From Kribbella aluminosa (GTDB lineage Bacteria > Actinomycetota > Actinomycetes > Propionibacteriales > Kribbellaceae): a DNA stretch of 64,000 nt. The notes under the pieces were generated by a model. It was not told the origin of the DNA, did not search any database, and was given only the letters and a program-made list of their open reading frames with translations. Positions 52,826 to 62,287 of the stretch are shown piece by piece. The stretch is from positions 930,001-994,000 of the forward strand of contig NZ_JAGINT010000001.1 of assembly GCF_017876295.1 (NCBI RefSeq), written 5' to 3'. The position numbers and the translations under genes were made by a program. Within the stretch, counting starts at the first letter, position 1; each line of letters begins with the position of its first letter.

Positions 52826-54811
52826 CTATCGGGGTGGGCGGCGGGGGTCGCCGGGGCGGCGTTTGAAGGGGGAGCGGTTGCGTTCCTCGGTGGGCTCCTC
52901 GGACCAGGGCGCCGGTTGTTCTTCGGTGGTGTCCTCGTCGTCCGCGGGCTGGCCGCTCCACCAGCGGCCGACCGGCTGTTCGGGCGGGGGCTTCTGATCG
53001 CCCGAGCGCCATTCGACAGTCGGCTCGTCGTGGGAGGTCGAGCGGCGTTCCCGGTTCGCGCGTTGCTCGGCGACGCTGAGGATGGTCCGCGTCGTGCTCT
53101 CGGAATGCTCGTCGTACGACGGCTGCCGGTGCGGGTGATGCGGGCCGTCGGTGCGCGGGCCGCCGAGGCCGCCGGGACGGAGCGGGCCTTCGGTCGGGCG
53201 GGCCGCGGGGCGCATCCGCAGTACCAGGAAGACGACGATCAGCAGCACGCCGGCGAGGAACCCGAAGCCGAGCCGCGGGATCAACGGCAGCAGGATCCCG
53301 CACCCGCCACCGATCACCCACGCGAGCTGCAGCACGGTCTCCGAACGCGCGAACACCGACGTACGCACGGACTCCGGCACGTCGCGCTGGATCATCGCGT
53401 CCAGCGACAGCTTCCCGAGCGAGCTGCACAACCCGGCGACCAGGCCGAGCGCCACCAGGATCGGGAGGCCGTACAGCACCGCGACAGCGACCGCGACGGC
53501 GGCGTCCGCGAGCAGTACGACGAGGACGACGCCCTCCGGTTTACGGGCCTTGAGCAACGATCCGAGGAGGGTGCCGAGGGTGTTGCCGATGCCGGCCGCG
53601 GCGATCACCGCACCGGCCGCGACCGCACCCTTGACGCCGCTGATCGGCTGGTCGCGGAGCAGGAACGCCAGGTACATGGTCAGGAACCCGGACACGAACC
53701 GCAGTCCGAGGTTGCAGCGGATCCCGCGCGACACCGCGGCGGTGATAGCGCGCTTGCGGGCCTCGCGGCCCGCCGTGCCGGTGGCCTCTTCTTCGGCGGG
53801 GGAGTCGACCGCGCCCGGCAGCCGGATCGCGAGGACCAGGCCGACGATGTACACCAGCGCGGCCCAGCGCAGCGACCACTGCGGGCCGATCGCGGCGAAC
53901 GCACCCGCGAGTCCCGCGCCGATCGCCCCACCGGCGACTCCCGCGAGCGAGATCCGGGAGTTGGCCGTGACGAGCGTGATCTGTTTCGGGAGCAGCCGCG
54001 GTACGGCGGAGGCGCGGGTGACGCCGTACGCCTTCGAGGCCACCAGGCAGCCGAGCGCCGCCGGGTACAGCCAGACGGAGTTGTGGCTGGAGATCGAGGA
54101 TGCCAGCGCCCAGACCAGGAACGCGCGGGCGCCGAGGGTCGCGCCGATCGCCCACCGGCGGCCGTGCCGGAACCGGTCGAGGATCGGGCCGATCAGCGGC
54201 GCCATCAACGCGAACGGGGCCATCGTCAGCAGCAGGAACAGCGCCACCCGGTCCCGCGCCTGGTCGCTCGGCACGGTGAAGAAGACGGTCCCGGCCAGCG
54301 ACACGGCGAACGCGGTGTCACCGGCGGCATTCACCGCGCCGAGCTCGATCAGCCGCGACAGCCCCGACTCGCCCGCACCCTGCGCACCGGTCAGCCCACG
54401 GATCCGCCGCCCGGTCGCCCGCCCGAACTTCCCCCCGACCGTCGCCGCCTTCCGCGAAGCCGACGCAACGCCCTCCGCGCCGACCTTCGAGGCATGCCCG
54501 ACCTTCTTACTGGCACTGCCGACCTTCTTACTGGCACTGCCGACCTTCTTGCCCGCACTCCCGACCCGCTCCCGGGCATCCCCAAGCCGATCCCCAGCCG
54601 ACTTCGCCGCCCCACCCCCGTCCCCGCTCCGTGGTGCGCCTCTTGACGGGTTGCCGCCGCGTACGCCGTTGTCCCCCACGTCCCCACCTGACCGCTCGCT
54701 CGCGGGCTGTCCGCCCGGAGCGCGCTCGCCGTTCCCCGGCTCGTGTCCACCACCGGACGGCGCGCCGCGGTTGTCGCGGGCGTTCGGGTCGGACGGGCCG
54801 GGGGAGTGCAT
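52826..54811 (-). CDS. MFS-type membrane protein with repetitive basic N-terminal tail
   Basis: A 661-residue protein. The first 150 residues are disordered: a Gly/Pro-rich start, then heptad-like copies of GSASKKV (SAGKKVGSASKKVGSASKK) rich in Lys and Ala. About 12 TM segments follow (FAVSLAGTVFFTVP, LLLLTMAPFALMAPLIG), then a charged 130-residue tail. The membrane part resembles the Rv0876c-type MFS. The basic tail could bind nucleic acid, lipids or cell wall polymers. It is divergent from the DUF3027 gene. Substrate unknown. Confidence 0.78.
   Translation of the reverse strand: MHSPGPSDPNARDNRGAPSGGGHEPGNGERAPGGQPASERSGGDVGDNGVRGGNPSRGAPRSGDGGGAAKSAGDRLGDARERVGSAGKKVGSASKKVGSASKKVGHASKVGAEGVASASRKAATVGGKFGRATGRRIRGLTGAQGAGESGLSRLIELGAVNAAGDTAFAVSLAGTVFFTVPSDQARDRVALFLLLTMAPFALMAPLIGPILDRFRHGRRWAIGATLGARAFLVWALASSISSHNSVWLYPAALGCLVASKAYGVTRASAVPRLLPKQITLVTANSRISLAGVAGGAIGAGLAGAFAAIGPQWSLRWAALVYIVGLVLAIRLPGAVDSPAEEEATGTAGREARKRAITAAVSRGIRCNLGLRFVSGFLTMYLAFLLRDQPISGVKGAVAAGAVIAAAGIGNTLGTLLGSLLKARKPEGVVLVVLLADAAVAVAVAVLYGLPILVALGLVAGLCSSLGKLSLDAMIQRDVPESVRTSVFARSETVLQLAWVIGGGCGILLPLIPRLGFGFLAGVLLIVVFLVLRMRPAARPTEGPLRPGGLGGPRTDGPHHPHRQPSYDEHSESTTRTILSVAEQRANRERRSTSHDEPTVEWRSGDQKPPPEQPVGRWWSGQPADDEDTTEEQPAPWSEEPTEERNRSPFKRRPGDPRRPPR
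54498..54560 (-). repeat. 21-bp tandem repeat coding the KKVGSAS heptads
   Basis: The 21-bp unit CCGACCTTCTTACTGGCACTG occurs twice exactly (54498-54518 and 54519-54539) and a third time imperfectly (54540-54560). It is in frame, so expansion or loss adds or removes seven residues. Confidence 0.8.
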
Positions 54812-54917
54812 GAAACCATCCTGCCTCTTCCCGGGGACAGACCGCAGTCACCGCGCGTACGAACGTGGACCGTGGGCGGTTCGGCGTACGGCAGGAGGCG
54901 TGCGAGAATAGGCGATT

Positions 54918-55718
54918 GTGACTCCCGTCAAAGCACCGGAATCGGTACGTGCCAAGCCCGACGCCATCTGCGTCGCGGCGGTCGAACCGGCCCGGGAGGC
55001 CGCGATCGCCCAGGCCGGTGGTGCCCGGGCCGGTGCCGCCCAGGTCGGGGAACACCTCGGTCACCTGGTCGAGGGCGAGCGCCTCGTCACGCACTACTTC
55101 GCCTCCGCCCACCCCGGGTACCGCGGCTGGCGCTGGGCCGTCACGCTGACCCGCGCGTCCCGTGCGAAGACCGTCACGATCAACGAGGTCGTGATGCTCC
55201 CCGGCGACGACTCGGTCGTCGCGCCGGAGTGGGTCCCGTGGTCGGAACGCGTCCAGCCCGGCGACCTGCGTCCGGGCGACCTGTTCCCGACGCACCCGGA
55301 CGACCCGCGCCTGGAGCCCGGATTCACCGACACCGCGGACGCCCCCGAGGACGTGCTCACGGTCGTCGAGGAGCTCGGCCTCGGACGCGAGCGGGTGCTC
55401 TCGCAGTTCGGTCGCGAGGAGGCGGCCGAGCGCTGGTACGCCGGCGACTTCGGCCCGGCGTCCCCGATCGCCCAGGCAGTCCCGTACAAGTGCCACTCCT
55501 GTGGCTACTGGATCCGCCTCGCCGACAGCCTCGGCCAGGCCTTCGGCGTCTGCGCCAACGAGATGGCCCCCGGCGAGGCCCACGTGGTCGCCTACGACTA
55601 CGGCTGCGGCGCCCACTCCGACGCCACCATCGACCTCGCCGAACCCCCCACCCCCGACCACGCCTTCGACACCACCGGCTACGACACCCTCGAACTGGCC
55701 GAACAAGCAGGCGAGTAG
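54918..55718 (+). CDS. DUF3027 domain protein
   Basis: A 266-residue actinobacterial DUF3027 protein. The N-terminal half has YFASAHPGYRGWRWAVTLTRA and WVPWSERVQPGDLRPGDL. A zinc-binding-like cysteine set lies near the C terminus (YKCHSCGYWIR, GVCANEM, YGCGAHSD). Function unknown. GTG 54918 is preceded by no clear ribosome-binding site. Confidence 0.9.
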   Translation: MTPVKAPESVRAKPDAICVAAVEPAREAAIAQAGGARAGAAQVGEHLGHLVEGERLVTHYFASAHPGYRGWRWAVTLTRASRAKTVTINEVVMLPGDDSVVAPEWVPWSERVQPGDLRPGDLFPTHPDDPRLEPGFTDTADAPEDVLTVVEELGLGRERVLSQFGREEAAERWYAGDFGPASPIAQAVPYKCHSCGYWIRLADSLGQAFGVCANEMAPGEAHVVAYDYGCGAHSDATIDLAEPPTPDHAFDTTGYDTLELAEQAGE

Positions 55719-55887
55719 CACTCGCAGCACGCCCCACCGCGCGCTCGGAGCTGGCGCGTGCCTTCGACTGCCTCGTCGGGTGCCCACCCGTAGCGGACAG
55801 CTGGATCCAGCCGTTGCGTTTACTGCGATTATTGCGGATGCTTCGAATGAAGGTTCCCGATGCGCCGGGTGATCCAGGAGGAGACGA

Positions 55888-56337
55888 ATGAGCACCGCAT
55901 CCGTTAGACCGGACGCGACCGAGATCCACGCGGCTGATGTCGCGCTCCGCCGGGTCAAGCGCTATCTGTCCGCACACGTGGACGAACGCGCGATTCGCGT
56001 CGTCGTCGGTGGCGATCCTGACGAGACGCTGTCGCTGCCGCGGGGCGTCGTCGAGCTACTTGCGCGGATCCTCGCCCACATGGCAGCAGGCCAAGGCGTG
56101 TCGGTCGTTCCGGCTCACGCGGAGCTCACGACGCAACAGGCAGCCGATCTGCTCAACGTCTCCCGCCCGTACCTCATCGGCTTGCTGGACTCCGGTGCGA
56201 TCGAGTACCGCAAGGTCGGGAAGCATCGCCGGGTTCGAGTCGACTCGCTGCTGGACTACAAGCGCAAGGACGACAGCGAGCGCCGCCAGGCTGCTGACGA
56301 GCTCACCGAGCTCAACCGGGAGATGGGTCTGTACTGA
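55888..56337 (+). CDS. Excisionase-type DNA-binding antitoxin
   Basis: A 149-residue protein. The C-terminal half is a MerR/excisionase-like helix-turn-helix (LTTQQAADLLNVSRPYLIGLLD, then IEYRKVGKHRRVRV). This architecture is commonly paired with a PIN-domain toxin, and a broken PIN gene follows after one base. GGAGGAG precedes ATG 55888. The antitoxin frame is intact although its toxin is not. Confidence 0.82.
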   Translation: MSTASVRPDATEIHAADVALRRVKRYLSAHVDERAIRVVVGGDPDETLSLPRGVVELLARILAHMAAGQGVSVVPAHAELTTQQAADLLNVSRPYLIGLLDSGAIEYRKVGKHRRVRVDSLLDYKRKDDSERRQAADELTELNREMGLY

Positions 56338-56338
56338 C

Positions 56339-56759
56339 GTGCCGTTCACCGTCGTCTATGACGCCAACGTCCTGTACCCGAACAGCCTCCGTGATCTCCT
56401 CATCCGCGTCGCGCAAGCCGGCCTCGTGCAGGCAAAGTGGACGGACCAAATCCTCGACGAGACCTTCCGGACGCGGACGATCGGCACGTCCTTGCGGCTG
56501 CGATCAAGGTGCATGCGCAGGTAATCGTCACGGAGAACATCAAGGATTTTCGTCGAGCAGTCTGCGGCCATGGAACGTCGAAGCTCGAGGCGCCGACGAC
56601 TTCGTGTTGGACCTGATTGATCTCAGCCGCCCTGCCGTGTACGCCCAGGTCCAACGGATGGCAGATGCTCGGCAGAATCCACCCGGCACCGTCGATGACG
56701 TGCTTAGTTCCCTTGAACATGTGGGGCTCGTCGAGAGCGTCACAGCCCTACGCGATTGA
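56339..56759 (+). pseudogene. Broken PIN-domain toxin gene
   Basis: GTG 56339 starts a typical PIN N terminus (VVYDANVLYPNSLRDLLIRVA, first catalytic Asp), reading to DQILDETF. About 40 residues are then missing, and the rest continues in another frame (DDRHVLAAAIKVHAQ, VIVTENIKDF). A further shift follows before PWNVEARGADDFVLDLID and the end at 56759. The central acidic residues are lost, so the toxin cannot be functional. Confidence 0.8.
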
Positions 56760-56889
56760 GCCCTCCGCGGCGGCGACCTGGAGGAAGTGGGGGCGGGAGG
56801 TGCCTTCGATCTCCAGGCACCAGGTGGGCGTCGTGGAGGGTGCAGTTGGTGCGGTGGTTCTCCTGGTAGGCCTTCGGGGTGTGGCCCAG

Positions 56890-57235
56890 GTGGTGCAGTA
56901 GGTGTGTGGCCATTCGGTGCGGCGTTCTGTGGCGGTTGGCAGGGCGTTTGCGCGGTCTGGGTTGTCCGGGTGGTCTAGGCCCACGCGGCCAGCGAACCCC
57001 AGCGCGACCATTCGTAGTCGTGCAGCTCCTCGCGGGTGCTGACATGGCCTTCGGCCGGGTCCGGCCGTCGGTGGTGACGTGGTCGAGTGTGGTGGCGAGG
57101 TGTCGAAGTCGCCGGGCATCTCGATCGCCTCGGCTGATGGTGGGTGTTGCCAGAACCCGTCGCCGGCGAGTACGCGCCCGCCCGGCGCCAGCAGCTTTCC
57201 GCCGCGGCCAGTGGCCCTCAGGCGTCGAGCGTAGG
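56890..57235 (-). pseudogene. Decayed methyltransferase relic
   Basis: The 480-bp gap before DUF2530 has no intact gene. On the minus strand, pieces in different frames read LLAPGGRVLAGDGFWQHPP, LATTLDHVTTDG, TREELHDYEWSRWGSLAAW and LDHPDNPD, which resembles the C-terminal half of a class I SAM-dependent methyltransferase. The first half with the SAM site is absent. The recognition is from memory of family wording and should be treated as tentative. The part nearer 56760-56890 shows nothing recognisable. Confidence 0.4.
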
Positions 57236-57239
57236 CGGA

Positions 57240-57551
57240 TTAGTCCTCGGTGGCGGGGCGGTGGCCGGCTTGGATGGCGGTCCAGCGGCGTTTGCAGTAC
57301 CAGAGGCCGATCAGGCCGAGTCCGAGGCCGGCGACCGGGACCCAGAGCCACCAGTCGAGGCCGTTGTCCTTGAGCTGCCCGCGGAAGATCAGCAGTACGA
57401 CGAACGCGACCACCCAGAGCGCGATCCCGGTGATCACGCTCGGGATGCCGGACAGGTCGAGCGGCTTGACCTCCGCATGCACCAGCTCCCCCCGCGCCAG
57501 CTGACTGGTCGGGTCGCTGCGCTTCTTAGGTCCCCCCTGCTCCTCCGTCAC
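57240..57551 (-). CDS. DUF2530 membrane protein
   Basis: A 103-residue protein with two TM helices (VITGIALWVVAFVVLLIF and WLWVPVAGLGLGLIGLWYC) after a hydrophilic start. It matches the actinobacterial DUF2530 family. Function unknown. It is divergent from the purine permease gene, with starts about 65 bp apart. Confidence 0.88.
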   Translation of the reverse strand: MTEEQGGPKKRSDPTSQLARGELVHAEVKPLDLSGIPSVITGIALWVVAFVVLLIFRGQLKDNGLDWWLWVPVAGLGLGLIGLWYCKRRWTAIQAGHRPATED

Positions 57552-57615
57552 ACCCCAACCTTAGCCGCAACGGTTTGACGTAAGTGCTCGCAACTGCCTG
57601 GTAGGAACTGGCACT

Positions 57616-59097
57616 ATGCGGGGCATGAGCTCGCCCCAGGCCACGACGGCCCGCTCCGTGTACGGTGCACTCGACTCGTTCTTCAAGATCGGTGACCGCG
57701 GATCCACGCTCGGGCGCGAGATCCGTGGCGGGCTGGTCACGTTCTTCACGATGGCCTACATCGTCGTGCTGAACCCGCTGATCATCGGTACCGTGAAGGA
57801 CGGCTCCGGCCAGTTCGTCGGCGGTGGTACCGACCCGGCGGCCGCGATCGCGAAGATCGCCGTGGCCACCGCACTGGTCGCCGGCGTGGTCACGATCCTG
57901 ATGGGCGTGGTCGCGAACTTCCCGCTCGCGCTGGCCACCGGCCTCGGCCTGAACGCGTTCCTGGCGTTCTCGGTGGCGACCAAGATGACCTGGGCGGACG
58001 CGATGGGCCTGGTGGTCCTCGAAGGCCTGATCATCCTGGTCCTGGTGCTGACCGGCTTCCGGAAGGCGGTCTTCGAGGCCGTACCGCTGCAGCTGAAGAT
58101 CGCGATCAGCGTCGGCATCGGCCTGTTCATCGCGTTCATCGGCGTGATCGACGCCGGGTTCGTACGCCGTCCCGCCGCGCTCAGTGGCCCGCCCGTCGAA
58201 CTCGGTGTCGGCGGCAACCTCCGCGGCTGGCCGGTGCTGGTGTTCGTGTTCGGCCTGATCCTGATCGCGATCCTGTACGCCCGGAAGGTGAAGGGCGCGA
58301 TCCTGATCGGCATCCTGGCCGCGACCGTGCTGTCGATCGTCGTCGAGGCGATCGGCAACATCGGCGCCCGTACCGACAAGAACCCGGGCGGCTGGGGCCT
58401 GAGCGTGCCGAAACTGCCGGACCAGTGGTTCACGAAACCGAACCTGGACACGATCGGCGAGTTCAACCTGTTCGGCTCGTTCGGGAAGATCGGTGTGGTG
58501 TCGGCGCTGCTGCTGATCTTCACGCTGATGCTCGCGGACTTCTTCGACACGATGGGCACGATGACCGCGATCGGCGCCGAGGCCGGCCTGAACGACGCGG
58601 ACGGCATCCCGCCGAAGTCGCAGGCGATCCTGATCGTGGACAGCATCGCGGCCGCCGCCGGCGGTGCCGCCTCGGTGTCCAGCAACACGTCGTACATCGA
58701 ATCGGCGTCCGGCGTCGGTGAGGGTGCCCGGACCGGGCTGGCGAGTGTGGTCACCGGGATCTGCTTCCTGATCTCGATGGTGGTCGCGCCGCTGGTGACG
58801 CTGGTGCCGTACGAGGCCGCGACGCCGGCGCTGATCCTGGTCGGGTTCCTGATGATGAAGCAGGTGAAGGGGATCGACTTCGACGACCTCGAGGTCGCGT
58901 TCCCGGCGTTCCTGACGATCGTGCTGATGCCGTTCACGTACTCGATCTCGGCCGGTATCGGGGCCGGCTTCGTCTCGTACGTGATCCTCAAGCTGGTCCG
59001 CGGCAAGGGCCGCCAGGTGCACCCGCTGCTCTGGGTGGTCTCGGCGCTGTTCGTGGTGTACTTCGCGATCGGCCCGCTGACCGACTGGCTAACCTGA
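57616..59097 (+). CDS. NCS2-family purine permease (AzgA-like)
   Basis: A 493-residue permease with 12-14 TM segments. It belongs to the AzgA/PbuG branch of nucleobase transporters, shown by TFFTMAYIVVLNPLII, GLGLNAFLAFSVA, ADFFDTMGTMTAIGAEAGL and SNTSYIESASGVGEGARTGL. It probably imports adenine, guanine or hypoxanthine with protons. ATG 57616 is used; ATG 57625 is possible. No purine riboswitch fold was recognised. The S9 peptidase follows after 5 bp. Confidence 0.92.
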   Translation: MRGMSSPQATTARSVYGALDSFFKIGDRGSTLGREIRGGLVTFFTMAYIVVLNPLIIGTVKDGSGQFVGGGTDPAAAIAKIAVATALVAGVVTILMGVVANFPLALATGLGLNAFLAFSVATKMTWADAMGLVVLEGLIILVLVLTGFRKAVFEAVPLQLKIAISVGIGLFIAFIGVIDAGFVRRPAALSGPPVELGVGGNLRGWPVLVFVFGLILIAILYARKVKGAILIGILAATVLSIVVEAIGNIGARTDKNPGGWGLSVPKLPDQWFTKPNLDTIGEFNLFGSFGKIGVVSALLLIFTLMLADFFDTMGTMTAIGAEAGLNDADGIPPKSQAILIVDSIAAAAGGAASVSSNTSYIESASGVGEGARTGLASVVTGICFLISMVVAPLVTLVPYEAATPALILVGFLMMKQVKGIDFDDLEVAFPAFLTIVLMPFTYSISAGIGAGFVSYVILKLVRGKGRQVHPLLWVVSALFVVYFAIGPLTDWLT

Positions 59098-59102
59098 GCA
59101 GA

Positions 59103-61181
59103 GTGGACCCGATCGAGGACTTCCCCGCCCAATCCGCACGCACCGGCCGGTTCACCCACGGCCTGCCCAAGTCCTTCACGCTGGGTAACGACCATGTGTT
59201 GTTCCTCCGGACCACCGGCCCGGAGGACCGCACCAGTTGCCTGTGGCAACTCACAGCCGACGGCGAGGAACAGCTCGTGGTCGCGCCGGAGGATCTCGAC
59301 GCCGACGGGTCGCTCCCGGAGGCGGAGCGGGTACGGCGGGAGCGCACTCGCGAGCGTACGTCGGGCATCGTCGCGTACTCGGCCGACCGGACCGCCCGGC
59401 AGATCGTCTTCGCGCTCCAGGGCGTGCTCTACCACCTCGACGGGCCGGCCGCGCTGCCCCGCGAGATCTGGACCGCCGGCCGGGTGGTGGACCCGCGGAT
59501 CGACCCGACCGGCCGCCGGGTCGCGTACGTCACCGGCCGCCAGGTGCACATCGTGGATCTTGCCGACGGCAACGACCTGGCGGTAGCCGCGGACGACGAC
59601 CCGGAGGTCGGCTGGGGTCTCGCCGAGCACGAGGCCGCGGAGTCGATGGGCCGGACCCGCGGGCACTGGTGGTCGCCGGACGGGACCCGGCTGCTCGCAG
59701 CCCGGGTCGACCAGACCCCGGTGCAGCGCTGGTGGATCGCCGATCCGGCGAATCCGGACCGCCCGCCCCGCGAGGTCGCGTACCCATCCGCCGGTACGCC
59801 GAACGCGATCGTCACGCTGCACGCGTTCGACCTCACCGGCGGCGAGGTCGAGCTGCGCTGGGACCGCACGGCGTACGAGTACCTCGCCGCGGTGACGTGG
59901 GACGCGCACGGCCCGCTGCTCGCCGTACAGTCCCGCGACCAACGGACGCTCCAGGTCCTCGCAGGTGATCCCGACAGCGGTGTGACGAAGCTCCTGCACG
60001 AGCAGCGGGACCCGGCGTGGGTCGAGCTGATCTACGGCACACCCGCGCGTACGGCGTCCGGCAAGCTCGTGCACACCGCCGACGACGGCGGTACCCGGCG
60101 GCTGACGATCGACGGCGTACCGGTCACTCAGGACGGTCTGCAGGTCCGCGGCGTCCTGGACGTCACCGGGGAGGAGGTGCTCTTCGAGGCGAGCGACGAG
60201 CCGACCGAGTGCCACCTCTGGCTGTACGACGGCGCGCTGCGGCGGCTCAGCGACGGACCGGGTACGCACACCGCGAGCCGATCGGGCGACACACTCCTCG
60301 TGGAGTCGAACACCGAGTCCCGCCGGTCCTTCGCCGTACGACGGCCCGGCCGACCGGACCGCACGATCGAGTCCCGCGCCGCCCAGCCGGTTGTCACGCC
60401 CAACGTCACCTGGCTGCGCGCCGGCGAACTCGAACTCCGGACCGCCGTACTGCTCCCGTCGTGGTACGAATCCGGCACGCTCCCGGTGCTGATGGCGCCG
60501 TACGGCGGTCCCGCGATGCAGCTGGTGATGCGGCGGTCGAGCGGGGCGTTCGCGACCGCGCAGTGGTTCGCGGAGCACGGGTTCGCCGTCGTGATCGCGG
60601 ACGGCCGCGGTACGCCGGGACGCGGGCCGGCGTGGGAGAAGACCGTGCACCTCGACAACCTGACGGCCCCGCTCGAGGACCAGGTGACCGCACTGCACGC
60701 GGCCGCCGAACAGACGGGCGCACTCGACCTCACCCGGGTCGGCATCCGCGGCTGGAGCTACGGCGGCCTGCTCGCCGCGGCCGCCGTACTGCTCCGTCCC
60801 GACGACTTCCAGGCTGCCGTCGCGGGCGCCGCACCGGCCGACCAACGGCTCTACAGCACGCACTGGCGCGAGCGGTTCCTCGGGCACCCGGGTGACAACC
60901 CCGAGGTCTACGACCGCCTGTCACTGATGACGTACGCCGCCGACCTGCGCCGACCGCTCCTCCTGGTCCACGGCCTCGCCGACGACAACGTTTTCGTGGC
61001 CCATACGCTCCGGCTGTCCGCAGCACTGACAGCAGCCGGCCGTCCGCACCAGGTCCTCCCGCTGTCGAACGTCACCCACATGCCCGACAACGCGGCCGCC
61101 GTCGGTCTCATGCGCTCGGAGTTGGCGTTCCTGTCGACCCACTTGAGTCCCGCAGCGCCAGGTACTCCGTCCGCGCTGTGA
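59103..61181 (+). CDS. S9-family prolyl oligopeptidase (DPP IV type)
   Basis: A 692-residue peptidase. Residues 1-430 are a DPP IV-like propeller with AEHEAAESMGRTRGHWWSPDG, where the double Glu binds the substrate N terminus. The catalytic domain has Ser in GWSYGG, Asp in LADDNVF and His in NVTHMPD. It should remove N-terminal dipeptides; no signal peptide is visible, so it is probably cytosolic. GTG 59103 lies 5 bp after the permease. It overlaps the convergent membrane protein gene by 74 bp. Confidence 0.92.
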   Translation: MDPIEDFPAQSARTGRFTHGLPKSFTLGNDHVLFLRTTGPEDRTSCLWQLTADGEEQLVVAPEDLDADGSLPEAERVRRERTRERTSGIVAYSADRTARQIVFALQGVLYHLDGPAALPREIWTAGRVVDPRIDPTGRRVAYVTGRQVHIVDLADGNDLAVAADDDPEVGWGLAEHEAAESMGRTRGHWWSPDGTRLLAARVDQTPVQRWWIADPANPDRPPREVAYPSAGTPNAIVTLHAFDLTGGEVELRWDRTAYEYLAAVTWDAHGPLLAVQSRDQRTLQVLAGDPDSGVTKLLHEQRDPAWVELIYGTPARTASGKLVHTADDGGTRRLTIDGVPVTQDGLQVRGVLDVTGEEVLFEASDEPTECHLWLYDGALRRLSDGPGTHTASRSGDTLLVESNTESRRSFAVRRPGRPDRTIESRAAQPVVTPNVTWLRAGELELRTAVLLPSWYESGTLPVLMAPYGGPAMQLVMRRSSGAFATAQWFAEHGFAVVIADGRGTPGRGPAWEKTVHLDNLTAPLEDQVTALHAAAEQTGALDLTRVGIRGWSYGGLLAAAAVLLRPDDFQAAVAGAAPADQRLYSTHWRERFLGHPGDNPEVYDRLSLMTYAADLRRPLLLVHGLADDNVFVAHTLRLSAALTAAGRPHQVLPLSNVTHMPDNAAAVGLMRSELAFLSTHLSPAAPGTPSAL

Positions 61182-62205
61182 AGAGGTCGCGGAGTTCCGT
61201 ACCGACGTTGTCGAGGAAGTCGGTGCGGAACGTCGAGTCGGTGAGTAGCGCGATCGAGTAGTAGAGGCCGGTGAAGTTCGCGATGCCGACGGCAACCTTG
61301 ACCAGTGAGGCGCTCAACACGAGCGGATGGTGCAGCAGCGTGAAGTGGTACGACCAGGAGCCGGGCGTCACGCCCCACTGCTGGTAGACGTGTTCGCTGA
61401 TCGCCAGCATGCCGAAGCCGATGAAGAACAGCCCGACGCCGGCGCTTACCACCAGGACCTGCATCCACTGCCGCACGACCAGGTTGATGCTGAGGTTCAG
61501 GCGCTGGCTCCGGCGCAGTGGTGGGCCGGAGCCCGCGTCGCGCTCGATCGCGTCCACCTCGCGCGGCAGCCGGATCAGCAGGAACAGCGTGCTGAGCGCG
61601 GTGAACGCGACCATCGAGAGCACGATGAACGCGGTCGGCATCCCGGCGAAGACCTGCCACATGTCCGCTGTCACGAACAGCACGAGCGAGAAGACCAGCA
61701 GCAGGGGCAGGGCGCGGATCAGGCTGGCCACCGAGTTCGCCAGCTCGCCCGCGAGCCGCCGTAGACCCCAGTACGTCGTCGCGATCAGGCCGTAGCCGAC
61801 CACGACGTACACCAGGCCGACCAGCAGCAGGTTGCCGAGGGCAATCCCGAAGAACTGGCGGATCTGGTCCTGGGTGACCACCGGCAGCAGCGCCGGCAGG
61901 AACACGAACACCGCCAGCTCCGGGATCCCGAAGCGGGTCGGCAACGACCAGAACGGCCGCCCGCGGAACCCGTTCAGCAGGCCGAACCCGACGACCAGCA
62001 CGACCAGCCCGCCGAGCGCGGCCAGCAGGTTCTGCCACCAATGCCAGTCGAGCGAGGTGGCGCCGAGCATCTCGACCAGGAACACCACCACGAGCAGCGG
62101 CGCCGCCCGGGTGAAGATGTCGTGCGTCGGCGAGAAGTCCTCGATGAACAGCGGCAGCCCCGCCCGCCGGAACCGCTGCTCGTACCGCTCCAGCTGAGCA
62201 CTCAT
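61108..62205 (-). CDS. Conserved integral membrane protein
   Basis: A 365-residue protein with about eight hydrophobic segments (LLVVVFLVEMLGA, LAALGGLVVLVVGFGLL, ELAVFVFLPALLPVV and so on). The C terminus is hydrophilic and conserved-looking (TDFLDNVGTELRDLFTARTEYLAL). I do not recognise a functional family. Its end overlaps the S9 peptidase gene by 74 bp on the opposite strand, an unusually long overlap for this genome. Confidence 0.75.
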   Translation of the reverse strand: MSAQLERYEQRFRRAGLPLFIEDFSPTHDIFTRAAPLLVVVFLVEMLGATSLDWHWWQNLLAALGGLVVLVVGFGLLNGFRGRPFWSLPTRFGIPELAVFVFLPALLPVVTQDQIRQFFGIALGNLLLVGLVYVVVGYGLIATTYWGLRRLAGELANSVASLIRALPLLLVFSLVLFVTADMWQVFAGMPTAFIVLSMVAFTALSTLFLLIRLPREVDAIERDAGSGPPLRRSQRLNLSINLVVRQWMQVLVVSAGVGLFFIGFGMLAISEHVYQQWGVTPGSWSYHFTLLHHPLVLSASLVKVAVGIANFTGLYYSIALLTDSTFRTDFLDNVGTELRDLFTARTEYLALRDSSGSTGTPTPSA

Positions 62206-62287
62206 GCCGGGAACTCTAGCGGTGCCGGGAATACCAGCCCGTGGGCGCGTGTTTTAGTTAGCAAAGGTAATGAGTTAAGGTAAAGAC

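Noticed and set aside
54498-54560. Possible CRISPR or noncoding repeat
   Set aside because: The 21-bp unit is in frame within a coding sequence and has no spacers.
57552-57615. Purine riboswitch upstream of the permease
   Set aside because: The gap is only about 65 bp and has no three-way junction pattern.
57756-60887. Open frame of about 1040 codons antisense to the purine permease and S9 peptidase
   Set aside because: Both genes on the other strand have full sets of family motifs; the antisense translation has no recognisable domain.
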